A stretch of 60,680 nucleotides of DNA from an uncultured Roseburia sp. (lineage in GTDB: Bacteria; Bacillota; Clostridia; Lachnospirales; Lachnospiraceae): positions 1 to 60,680 of the forward strand of contig CANRSX010000030.1 of the NCBI GenBank assembly GCA_947642555.1, read 5' to 3'. Made by a program: the position numbers and the translations under genes. A model generated the notes under the pieces. The model ran no database searches, had not been told where the DNA came from, and was given only the letters and a program-made list of their open reading frames with translations. Shown one piece after another: positions 8,549 to 14,545 of the stretch; the first letter of the stretch is position 1; each line of letters starts with the position of its first letter.

Positions 8549-9619
8549 TTACTGTAAGAGAGACAATACGCCCTGTGTCGCCTGATTTGCCTGTGCAAGC
8601 ATTGCCTGGCCAGCCTGAGCAAGGATGTTGTTCTTGCTGTACTCGACCATCTCAGCCGCCATATCCGTATCACGGATACGGGACTCTGCCGCCTGCGTAT
8701 TCTCAGCCACGTTGTCCAGGTTTGCAATCGTGTGCTCCAATCTGTTCTGGATTGCGCCAAGCGCGGAACGCTGCTTGGAAACCTCGTTGATGGCGTTCTG
8801 GATTCTGCTGAGGGTTGCGTTTGCGATGCTGTAGGAGTCTACCTTTAAGGCGCCGCCTGCAATAGATTTATAACTATTTGTTACGCAAACCGCGCCCACT
8901 CCACTTGCAGTAAAGTCGGAATGTCTTACCGGTTTAACCGTGGAATTAATCTGCGCATTATTTAAATAACCTGTTGCACCCGGATAGAACAATGATGCTG
9001 CGGTATTATTTGCATCACCAGCAGACGCTACAATACTTGCTGTCGTAACGCTATCTCTGCCTGCCGTTTTCGACACTTTTGTTGCATGACTTGCAACCAC
9101 CTCAGAATCTTTTACACCAATTGCCGTAGCATTCATGGAAGCAATCGTGATCGCGATATACTGATTCGTGTTCGCTCCCACATGCAGCTTCTGATCCGTA
9201 AACGTACCGTCTAACAGCTCTTTCTTGTTAAACTGTGTTGTATCGGAAATACGATCCAGCTCCTCGGTCAGCGCTGCAAGCTCCTGGTTGATGGCGTCGC
9301 GGTCGATCTCCTGGTTCGTATCATTCGCGCCCTGTACGGCCAGCTCGTTCATTCTCTGTAAGATCGAGTGAGCCTCATTTAATGCACCTTCAGCTGTCTG
9401 AATCAGGGAAACGCCGTCCTGTGCGTTGGTGGATGCACGATTTAAGCCGCGCACCTGGCTTCTCATCTTCTCGGAGATGGTCAGACCTGCCGCATCGTCA
9501 GCCGCGCGGTTGATCTTGTAACCGGAAGATAACTTCTCCGAAGACTTTGCCTGAGAGCTCGTCGTAACGCCAAGCATTCTGTTGGAATTCATTGCTGTAA
9601 GATTGTGCTGTACTACCAT
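8549..9619 (-). CDS. fliC: flagellin
   Basis: 356 aa, the filament subunit exported by the flagellar type III system. The conserved D0/D1 N-terminus (MVVQHNLTAMNSNRMLG, KLSSGYKINRAADDAAGL, MRSQVRGLNRASTNAQDG) and C-terminus (QSALGAIQNRLEHTIANL, AAEMVEYSKNNILAQAG, ending VLSLLQ) are intact. The central region (about 165-270) is short, rich in Ser, Thr and Ala, and visibly more AT-rich than the ends. That is the usual variable and O-glycosylated part. ATG 9619 has a strong GGAGGT ribosome site that is also a CsrA motif. Transcribed behind csrA and followed by maf. I found no clear sigma-28 site in the 125 bp between csrA and fliC, so expression probably depends on the promoter upstream of csrA. 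Confidence 0.97.
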   Translation of the reverse strand: MVVQHNLTAMNSNRMLGVTTSSQAKSSEKLSSGYKINRAADDAAGLTISEKMRSQVRGLNRASTNAQDGVSLIQTAEGALNEAHSILQRMNELAVQGANDTNQEIDRDAINQELAALTEELDRISDTTQFNKKELLDGTFTDQKLHVGANTNQYIAITIASMNATAIGVKDSEVVASHATKVSKTAGRDSVTTASIVASAGDANNTAASLFYPGATGYLNNAQINSTVKPVRHSDFTASGVGAVCVTNSYKSIAGGALKVDSYSIANATLSRIQNAINEVSKQRSALGAIQNRLEHTIANLDNVAENTQAAESRIRDTDMAAEMVEYSKNNILAQAGQAMLAQANQATQGVLSLLQ

Positions 9620-9625
9620 GATATT

Positions 9626-9635
9626 ACCTCCATGT
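9626..9635 (-). promoter_or_regulatory. CsrA-binding motif over the fliC ribosome site
   Basis: On the minus strand this reads ACATGGAGGT, an exact fit to the CsrA consensus ACANGGANGU, and its GGAGG is the fliC Shine-Dalgarno six bases before the ATG. In Bacillus, CsrA represses flagellin by binding exactly this position. The csrA gene lies immediately upstream. Confidence 0.75.
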
Positions 9636-9651
9636 GATTTAAATTTTTTCT

Positions 9652-9674
9652 GCCGCGGAATCCGTTCCTGCGGC
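9652..9674 (-). promoter_or_regulatory. GGA-loop hairpin in fliC leader (second CsrA site)
   Basis: On the minus strand GCCGC and GCGGC pair, then GGAA and TTCC (one bulged A), presenting CGGA in the loop. A GGA exposed in a hairpin loop is the classical high-affinity CsrA target. It sits 17 bases upstream of the ribosome-site motif, a suitable distance for one CsrA dimer to bridge both, as in the hag leader of Bacillus. Confidence 0.65.
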
Positions 9675-9744
9675 TGTTGCTAAGTTTTTATAATAAGCCA
9701 GACCCCTAGGTTAGCCCGGCATTATTATCGATGCTGTCCGCCGC

Positions 9745-10062
9745 TTACTGCTGTGCGGATCGTACACTGGCACCCGCTGTATGGCTTCCTGCTGCGCGGC
9801 TTTCCGCGCTGCCTGCCCGGTTTTCTCTCCGCTCTCTGCGGATGATCTGTGTGATCTCACGTTTCGCCTCGTCCGAGATGCCCGTTTCCTTATAATAAGG
9901 CGTCTTCCCCCGATTGCCGCCCGCAGAGCTTCTCGCAATGTTCATCTCCCGCGGAGCATCAATGAGCAGATGAATGTTGTTGGCGGAGCCGCCGGAAAAA
10001 ACAACCCGGATCTCATCTCCGATGCCGATGTACTCGCCCGGCCGCAGTGTAAGCTTTAACAT
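9745..10062 (-). CDS. csrA: carbon storage regulator CsrA, divergent and C-terminally extended
   Basis: 105 aa. Residues 1-45 are a recognisable CsrA (MLKLTLRPGEYIGIGDEI ... LLIDAPREMNIARS), an RNA-binding dimer that represses translation at GGA motifs. Arg44 (in IARS) is kept, but the position of Arg6 in the usual LTRK motif is Leu, with Arg at 7. Normal CsrA is 60-75 aa; here a 60-aa Lys/Arg/Glu/Ala-rich tail follows. In FliW-regulated CsrA proteins the C-terminal extension contacts FliW; no fliW gene is in the window. ATG 10062 has GGGAGG upstream, while a longer in-frame reading to 10122 would run through the leader hairpins. Placed directly before fliC, it probably represses it and itself. 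Confidence 0.88.
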   Translation of the reverse strand: MLKLTLRPGEYIGIGDEIRVVFSGGSANNIHLLIDAPREMNIARSSAGGNRGKTPYYKETGISDEAKREITQIIRRERRENRAGSAESRAAGSHTAGASVRSAQQ

Positions 10063-10064
10063 AC

Positions 10065-10098
10065 AAACCTCCCTGTTTTTGGGAGGTTTTACCTCCCC
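10065..10098 (-). promoter_or_regulatory. csrA leader: two mutually exclusive hairpins and CsrA motifs
   Basis: On the minus strand the element AAACCTCCC (10065-10073 is its partner, 10081-10089 the element) can pair with the csrA ribosome site downstream (9-bp stem, 7-base loop), hiding GGGAGG. It can instead pair with an upstream GGGGAGGT (10091-10098), freeing the site. The ribosome site also reads ACAGGGAGGT (10067-10076), an exact ACANGGANGU motif, and the upstream copy ACAGGGGAGGT is one base longer. This looks like an autoregulatory switch. Confidence 0.6.
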
Positions 10099-10114
10099 TG
10101 TTTCTGATCCCTCC

Positions 10115-10147
10115 AAATGCAACAGTTCATAATAAAATGTTGCATTT
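10115..10147 (+). repeat. left inverted repeat of the switch
   Basis: 33 bp. The arm is itself a partial dyad: AAATGCAACA and TGTTGCATTT flank 13 bases, as in the core site of a site-specific recombinase. It differs from the right arm only at position 10125 (G instead of T). It is followed on the csrA side by GGAGGG, with no T-tract. Confidence 0.85.
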
Positions 10148-10279
10148 TAAGGGTCATGTAAGGTCGTTTTTGCATGTAATTCTTTTATATCTATTCATTT
10201 TTTGTTTGGATAATAGTCTGATTTCACATGGACAGCCACATGGCAGCAGAATTTCAGATAAAAATTTCAAAAAAGCCTC

Positions 10280-10306
10280 TAAAGTTTTAAATTTATCTTC
10301 CGATAT
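10280..10306 (+). promoter_or_regulatory. sigma-28 (flagellar) promoter, facing right
   Basis: TAAAGTTT, 11 bases, TCCGATAT. This matches the flagellar sigma-28/SigD consensus (TAAAGTTT-N11-GCCGATAA, or TAAA-N15-GCCGATAT) at all but the first base of the -10 element (plus the final base in the enteric version). Start of transcription is expected near 10313, only about ten bases before the right inverted repeat. No motility gene lies to the right, so the promoter makes sense only if the segment can turn round. Confidence 0.85.
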
Positions 10307-10321
10307 ATTTCATGTAACAAA

Positions 10322-10370
10322 GAAATGCAACATTTTATTATGAAATGTTGCATTTCGTCTTTTTTATTTT
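10322..10370 (+). terminator. orientation-dependent terminator made by the right repeat
   Basis: A perfect 14-bp stem (10322-10335 with 10343-10356, 7-base loop) is followed outside the invertible segment by GTC and six T residues (10360-10365). It would stop the sigma-28 transcript after about 50 bases. The T-tract is fixed flanking DNA, so the same repeat on the csrA side, followed by GGAGGG, would not terminate. Confidence 0.75.
10323..10355 (-). repeat. right inverted repeat of the switch
   Basis: Reverse complement of the left arm with one mismatch (32/33). Its inner dyad is closer to perfect than that of the left arm, which lets it form the terminator stem listed separately. Confidence 0.85.
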
Positions 10371-10493
10371 CATATTTGTAGTTTGTTTTGTGTCATTGAT
10401 TTTATGATGCCAGGGCTTTGAGAAAGAGGAAAATATTCCTGTAAAAAACGCCGGACATATTGCAGAAACCAGATTCATGCAGAGGGGGACATT

Positions 10494-11243
10494 ATGATAT
10501 TATATTTTTCAGGAACCGGGAACAGCGAATATGCCGCCAAACGGATCGGAGCTGAATTAAAGGAAGAAACCTTAAATCTTTTTTATAAAATACAGGCCAG
10601 CGATTTTTCAGAGCTCCACTCTCCACGCCCCTGGGTGATCGTCGCCCCCACTTATGCCTGGAGAATCCCGCGCATTGTCCAGAAATGGCTGGAACATACC
10701 GCCCTTTCAGGCAGTAAAGATATTTATTTTGTCATGACATGCGGCGGAAGGATCGGAAACGCCGGAAAATACCTCAAAAAGCTCTGTTCTCAGAAAGGAA
10801 TGAACTACCGCGGCTGTATCGGGATCACCATGCCCGAAAACTACATCGCGCTCTTTTCTACCCCTGCAAAAGAAGAAGCCCTGCAGATCATTGAACAGGC
10901 AGAGAACGTGATCGACCAGGCGGCCGCCTGCATCAAAAGCGGCGCACCGCTTCCACAGCCCGCCATTACATTCAGCGATAAACGAAACAGCGGCATCGTA
11001 AACATCCTCTTCTACCCTGTGTTCGTACACGCAAAAAAGTTTTATGCCACAGCCAGCTGTATTTCCTGCGGAACATGCGCAGCCGTCTGTCCGCTTCAGA
11101 ATATCCATCTGGAAAACGGCAGGCCCGTATGGAAAAACCATTGTACCCACTGCATGGCCTGTATCTGCCGCTGCCCCAGAGAAGCGATTGAATACGGAAG
11201 GCACAGCCAGAACCTGCCCCGCTACACCTGTCCAAAAGAATGA
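10494..11243 (+). CDS. EFR1-family flavodoxin-ferredoxin protein
   Basis: 249 aa. The N-terminal flavodoxin-like half starts with ILYFSGTGNSEYAA, the FMN phosphate loop. The C-terminal ferredoxin half has two 4Fe-4S sites: Cys189/192/195/199 and Cys217/220/223/227. This is the EFR1 arrangement common in anaerobic Firmicutes, with an undefined redox role. ATG 10494 follows AGAGGGGGAC. It stands alone on the plus strand, 129 bp right of the switch terminator. Read-through from the sigma-28 promoter in its present orientation could reach it, but the terminator between argues against that being its main promoter. Confidence 0.88.
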   Translation: MILYFSGTGNSEYAAKRIGAELKEETLNLFYKIQASDFSELHSPRPWVIVAPTYAWRIPRIVQKWLEHTALSGSKDIYFVMTCGGRIGNAGKYLKKLCSQKGMNYRGCIGITMPENYIALFSTPAKEEALQIIEQAENVIDQAAACIKSGAPLPQPAITFSDKRNSGIVNILFYPVFVHAKKFYATASCISCGTCAAVCPLQNIHLENGRPVWKNHCTHCMACICRCPREAIEYGRHSQNLPRYTCPKE

Positions 11244-11290
11244 CAGCAGCCCTGTGCAGGCCGGAAATGATACTTTTTTACAAACTTCTT

Positions 11291-11494
11291 TCATATTACG
11301 TTCATATCATCAATCACTTTTTCAAATTTTTTCCGCTTGATCTGAATCCGATTGCCGTTCATCAGCACCCAGCCCGCCGTCGGATTCTCCTCCGCAAGCT
11401 TCCGCAGCTTGTTTTCTCCGATGCGGAAATATTTTGAGGCCTCCTCGATGGTCAGCGTGTATTTTTCCCAAATCGGCACATCCATATTATTCAT
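11291..11494 (-). CDS. excisionase-like DNA-binding protein (Tn916 Xis type)
   Basis: 67 aa. It begins [20 protein letters not shown] and continues [17 protein letters not shown] with a C-terminal [17 protein letters not shown]. This is the winged MerR-like fold of Tn916-type excisionases, which bend DNA and steer tyrosine recombinases. No integrase is present. The gene overlaps the end of the Rpn gene by 8 bp and has GGGAGGTGAGGG before its ATG, so the two are translated together. It lies 0.9 kb from the invertible segment; a role as directionality factor for an unlinked recombinase is possible but only inferred. Confidence 0.8.
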   Translation of the reverse strand: MNNMDVPIWEKYTLTIEEASKYFRIGENKLRKLAEENPTAGWVLMNGNRIQIKRKKFEKVIDDMNVI

Positions 11495-12461
11495 CCCTCA
11501 CCTCCCTGATCAGCTCCTCACTGCACTCCGCAATCGCCATAATGTCCTCATCCGACATACCTCGGCCGATCATATTTTCCACGATTCTCCTGGTCTTCAT
11601 ATCGATTCCCTGCTCCAGTCCCTGATTAATCCCATCCTGCACCATCTCACGGATCGCCGTACACATATCCATCTTCCCCTTTCTCCTGTAGTAGTCCTTT
11701 TTCCCGACAAGCTCCTTTGCATTCGCGTACTGTGTCACGACATCGTACGCATCCTCCTCCATCTCACGGAAATACGGATCCCCTTCCACCAGCTTCGCCA
11801 GCGCTTCCTTATCCTCCGCACAGCGGATAAAATCAAACACCTGTTTTACGTCCGTCTTAAACACTTTGGTATTCTGAAATTTCCGGATCTCGATCAGATT
11901 CACATGGTAATCCGATACCAGCTCCCTCATCTCCGGCGGGATGTCCGTAAAATCGATCATCCCGTGCAGGGATTTCGGTCCGTCCCACTCCTTTACGCCG
12001 CTGTACAGCAGAAACGTCACCACCGGATGAAGCCGGCTGTCCTTCCCAAAGTCATAGAGATACTCTCCCGGACTTAATGCCTCTGTATAATCCCTGATTT
12101 TTTTCTGATCCCGGATCTTTCTTCGGATTTCGTCTGCCTGCCTCTCATATCCGCCGGCGTCGTATACCATGCTCCGCAGCGGCATCGAATAATCGATATT
12201 TTCCTGGCTCTCGATTCCGATCACCGCAAAATTCACCCCGAACGCCGCTTTCCTGACCATATCCCGCGTCCGTATACGCCGGCCCTTCCGACGCCTCTTC
12301 CTGCCTCTGCCGCTCCTCCGCCGCACCACGATCTGCGTGTCCAGCTCCTGCAGATCGCACTCCGTCACGAAGCGTTTTCCCCCGCAGCCAAGCCCGTTTA
12401 TGAGGTCGGCGTAGCGCCTGTTGTCTGAAAAATACTCCTTCCAGCATGTGTCCTTCTCCAT
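11487..12461 (-). CDS. Rpn-family recombination-promoting nuclease / putative transposase
   Basis: 324 aa. The N-terminal [22 protein letters not shown] and LQELDTQIV blocks, the central [11 protein letters not shown] and the [21 protein letters not shown] segment are typical of Rpn-like PD-(D/E)XK proteins of Clostridia. The C-terminus holds a Gln-containing helical region and a [16 protein letters not shown] motif. Members nick or cut DNA and promote recombination. Oddity: a 20-residue, strongly basic Arg/Lys-rich insert at about 47-66. ATG 12461 has GGGAGGAACGG upstream; the longer frame to 12533 has no ribosome site. Forms an operon with the excisionase-like gene under its own promoter. 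Confidence 0.75.
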   Translation of the reverse strand: MEKDTCWKEYFSDNRRYADLINGLGCGGKRFVTECDLQELDTQIVVRRRSGRGRKRRRKGRRIRTRDMVRKAAFGVNFAVIGIESQENIDYSMPLRSMVYDAGGYERQADEIRRKIRDQKKIRDYTEALSPGEYLYDFGKDSRLHPVVTFLLYSGVKEWDGPKSLHGMIDFTDIPPEMRELVSDYHVNLIEIRKFQNTKVFKTDVKQVFDFIRCAEDKEALAKLVEGDPYFREMEEDAYDVVTQYANAKELVGKKDYYRRKGKMDMCTAIREMVQDGINQGLEQGIDMKTRRIVENMIGRGMSDEDIMAIAECSEELIREVRDE

Positions 12462-12704
12462 CTTCCGTTCCTCCCGTATTCCGCAGGAGTCTGTCATGAA
12501 AACTCCTGCTTTCTTTCTGTTGGATAAAAGCATGAATTTTCTGACCGGTGACAGCCGGCAGTATCTGCGGTTCTGCGTGCCATACGTTCCGCAAACCGTA
12601 TCTCCTCTGTCACATAGAATTGTATCTGGATAGGGACATCCGCCCCTGTGACGCGGAACCGCCTGACTGACGGTTCTGCGAAAAAGAAAATCTGCTTTGT
12701 AAGG

Positions 12705-12733
12705 ATTTTACCATGAAAAGAACTGATACACAA
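12705..12733 (-). promoter_or_regulatory. promoter of the Rpn-excisionase operon
   Basis: TTGTGT, 17 bases, TAAAAT on the minus strand. It implies an untranslated leader of about 235 bases. The 322-bp gap between the Rpn and GH1 genes holds this, a weak 6-bp hairpin near 12656-12676 and a short dyad near 12753-12766, and nothing else I recognise. Confidence 0.5.
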
Positions 12734-12783
12734 GTGTTTTATATACTCTTTGTGCATATTGCACTATAAATGACGCTTTGATT

Positions 12784-14130
12784 TTAAAACTCAAACCCGT
12801 TCTCCGCAATCACCTGCCGATACCAGCCGGCCGACTTCTTCGGGATCCGTCTGAGCGTCTCATAGTCCGTGTAGTGAAGCCCGTACCGCGGCGAAAATCC
12901 GGCGGACCACTCAAAATTATCCATCAGCGACCAGATATAATAGCCGCGCACATCGACGCCTTCCTCCATCGCCTGATGCAGGGCCTTTAAGACTCCTGTC
13001 ACATAGTCGATGCGCTCCTGATCGTCCAGGATCTTTTCCATCGGAACGCCGTCGCCCTCCTGCGGGATTCCGTTTTCCGTGATGTAAACCGGAATATCCA
13101 CATGATACAGATCGACCAGCATGTGCAGGACGTCCACCAGCTTTTCCGTGTGGTATTCCGGCCGGTCCTGATAATTTCCACCTGCCTGGGCCGCGGCTTT
13201 CCTGGCCTTTTCCTTCTCCGCGTTATCAAAAAGGCCGTTGTAGAAATTCAGCCCGTAAAAATCCAGCTTCTGACTGATGCACTCCATATCGCCCTCCAGA
13301 ATCACCGGCATCATATCATTTTCTTTCATATAATCAAGATGCACGTCCGTGTATTTCCCGAGGAAAATCGGATTTAAAAACATGCCGTAGCCGTTGATCT
13401 CATTGGCCATTACGGTCAGCGCGATATCCTCCTCATTGCCCTCCCTTTCCGGAAAATGCTTCCACACATCCACCACGATGCCGATTTTAGCATTTTTAAA
13501 ATGTTTGGAGCGGAATAATTTTACCGTCTCGCCGTGGCAGACCAGCAGGTTGTGCAGGCACTGTCTCGCATATTTCCCATTGCGCAGCCCGGGTGCGAAA
13601 AATCCCGCCGCATTCCCGACAAATACCGCGATGGGCTCGTTAAAGGTCGCCCAGAGATCCACGTCGTCCCCGAAGTTGTCCAGCAGCACATTCGCGTACT
13701 CCGTAAACCATTTTACAATCTCGCGGTTGCCGAAGCCGCCCATGATCTGAAGCTTATAGGGCAGATCCCAGTGATACATCGTCGCGTTCGGAACGATCCC
13801 GTTTGCCTTTAACCCGGCGATCAGCTTCTTATAATACGCGATTCCCTCCGGGTTGACCTCCCCGGTCCCTTCCGGGATAATCCGCGGCCAGGAGAAGGAA
13901 AAGCGGTAGCTTTTTACCCCCATCTCCTTCATCAGCCGGATATCCTCCTCGTATAAATGATAGGAATCGCAGGCCACATCCGGCACGTCGCCGTTTTTGA
14001 TATTGCCCGGCAGATGGGAAAACGCATCCCAGATCGACGGCCCTCTGCCGCCCTCCGCCGCGCCGCCTTCAATCTGCGCCGCCGCCGTGGCCACGCCCCA
14101 TAAAAAGTTTTCCGGGAACTGATACTTCAT
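12784..14130 (-). CDS. GH1 beta-glucosidase / 6-phospho-beta-glucosidase family
   Basis: 448 aa, a complete single-domain GH1 (beta/alpha)8 barrel. Acid/base Glu165 lies in TFNEP, nucleophile Glu352 in YITENG, and the N-terminal FLWGVATAAAQIEG signature is present. It has no signal peptide, so it acts on imported oligosaccharides. It is the last gene of the importer-GH2-GH43 run, which suggests non-phosphorylated beta-glucosides or galactosides delivered by the LplABC-type transporter. The ribosome site (GAGAGGAAT) is about 12 bases from ATG 14130. No terminator is evident downstream. Confidence 0.92.
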   Translation of the reverse strand: MKYQFPENFLWGVATAAAQIEGGAAEGGRGPSIWDAFSHLPGNIKNGDVPDVACDSYHLYEEDIRLMKEMGVKSYRFSFSWPRIIPEGTGEVNPEGIAYYKKLIAGLKANGIVPNATMYHWDLPYKLQIMGGFGNREIVKWFTEYANVLLDNFGDDVDLWATFNEPIAVFVGNAAGFFAPGLRNGKYARQCLHNLLVCHGETVKLFRSKHFKNAKIGIVVDVWKHFPEREGNEEDIALTVMANEINGYGMFLNPIFLGKYTDVHLDYMKENDMMPVILEGDMECISQKLDFYGLNFYNGLFDNAEKEKARKAAAQAGGNYQDRPEYHTEKLVDVLHMLVDLYHVDIPVYITENGIPQEGDGVPMEKILDDQERIDYVTGVLKALHQAMEEGVDVRGYYIWSLMDNFEWSAGFSPRYGLHYTDYETLRRIPKKSAGWYRQVIAENGFEF

Positions 14131-14259
14131 ATGTCGTAATTCCTCTCTTTCCTCAATTTTCCTCGTTCTGCACCGGCAGGCATCCCCGGCTCATCCGGCA
14201 TCAGCCATTCACGGCCTTCCCGGCTCATGATTTTTACCGGCGGGATACCTCGCCCGCAT

Positions 14260-14529
14260 TCAGGCCGTCGCAAACTCCGCCGTGCTCCATTTTCCGATCC
14301 CGGAGCGCACCCGCCAGTAATATGTCTTTCCTTCTTTTAACGGCAGACCGTCATACCGGTAAAAATGGTTTCGCGTGTCCACATACATCACCGTGCGCTT
14401 ATATGCCGCGTCGCTGCACATCTCCACGGTAAACTGGCGCTCTTCCCCTGCCTCCCAGGAAAACATCACGTCCTCCGCCGGCACGCCCGCCGGGTTCGTC
14501 TCCTGATTTACCTTCAGTCCCTCTATCAT
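14260..14529 (-). CDS. small free-standing Fn3-like domain protein
   Basis: 89 aa without signal peptide. FSWEAGEERQFTVEMCSD, YVDTRNHFYRYDGLPL and KTYYWRVRSGIGKWS form the strand pattern of a fibronectin type III-like domain. Similar domains open the N-terminus of alpha-L-rhamnosidases and related glycosidases (the segment ending YYWRVR...G.WS). Here it stands alone, so it may be a remnant of a larger enzyme or a small accessory domain. ATG 14529 is used, with AGGTGAGAGG upstream; the TTG at 14553 has no ribosome site. It follows the GH43 gene by 16 bp in the same operon. Confidence 0.6.
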   Translation of the reverse strand: MIEGLKVNQETNPAGVPAEDVMFSWEAGEERQFTVEMCSDAAYKRTVMYVDTRNHFYRYDGLPLKEGKTYYWRVRSGIGKWSTAEFATA

Positions 14530-14545
14530 CCTCTCACCTGCTTTC

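Larger units (their letters stand above)
10115..10355. other. putative invertible promoter element (flagellar phase switch)
   Basis: A 241-bp AT-rich segment bounded by 33-bp inverted repeats (10115-10147 and 10323-10355) that match at 32 of 33 positions. The 175-bp interior carries a near-consensus sigma-28 promoter pointing right, away from csrA-fliC. If the segment were inverted, the -10 box would fall near 10164-10171 and the transcript would enter the csrA leader after crossing the left repeat. No target-site duplication is seen at the ends, against a simple transposon. No site-specific recombinase is in the window, so the invertase would act in trans. The 68-codon reading frame inside has no ribosome site and overlaps both repeats; I do not consider it a gene. 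Confidence 0.8.

Noticed and set aside
9690..9745. A sigma-28 promoter between csrA and fliC (ATCGATAAT near 9726-9734)
   Set aside because: It lacks a TAAA element at 15-bp spacing; the closest TAAG is the csrA stop region and far too close.
10137..10343. 68-codon plus-strand reading frame inside the invertible segment
   Set aside because: No ribosome site, begins and ends inside the inverted repeats and has no recognisable family; the promoter and repeats explain the segment better.
10115..10355. Reading the repeat-bounded segment as a MITE
   Set aside because: No target duplication at the ends, and the interior holds a precise flagellar promoter positioned for the neighbouring genes. Kept as an alternative until copy number is known.
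10494..11243. EFR1 protein as the intended target of the sigma-28 promoter in the present orientation
   Set aside because: A strong terminator stands between them and the protein has no known motility role.
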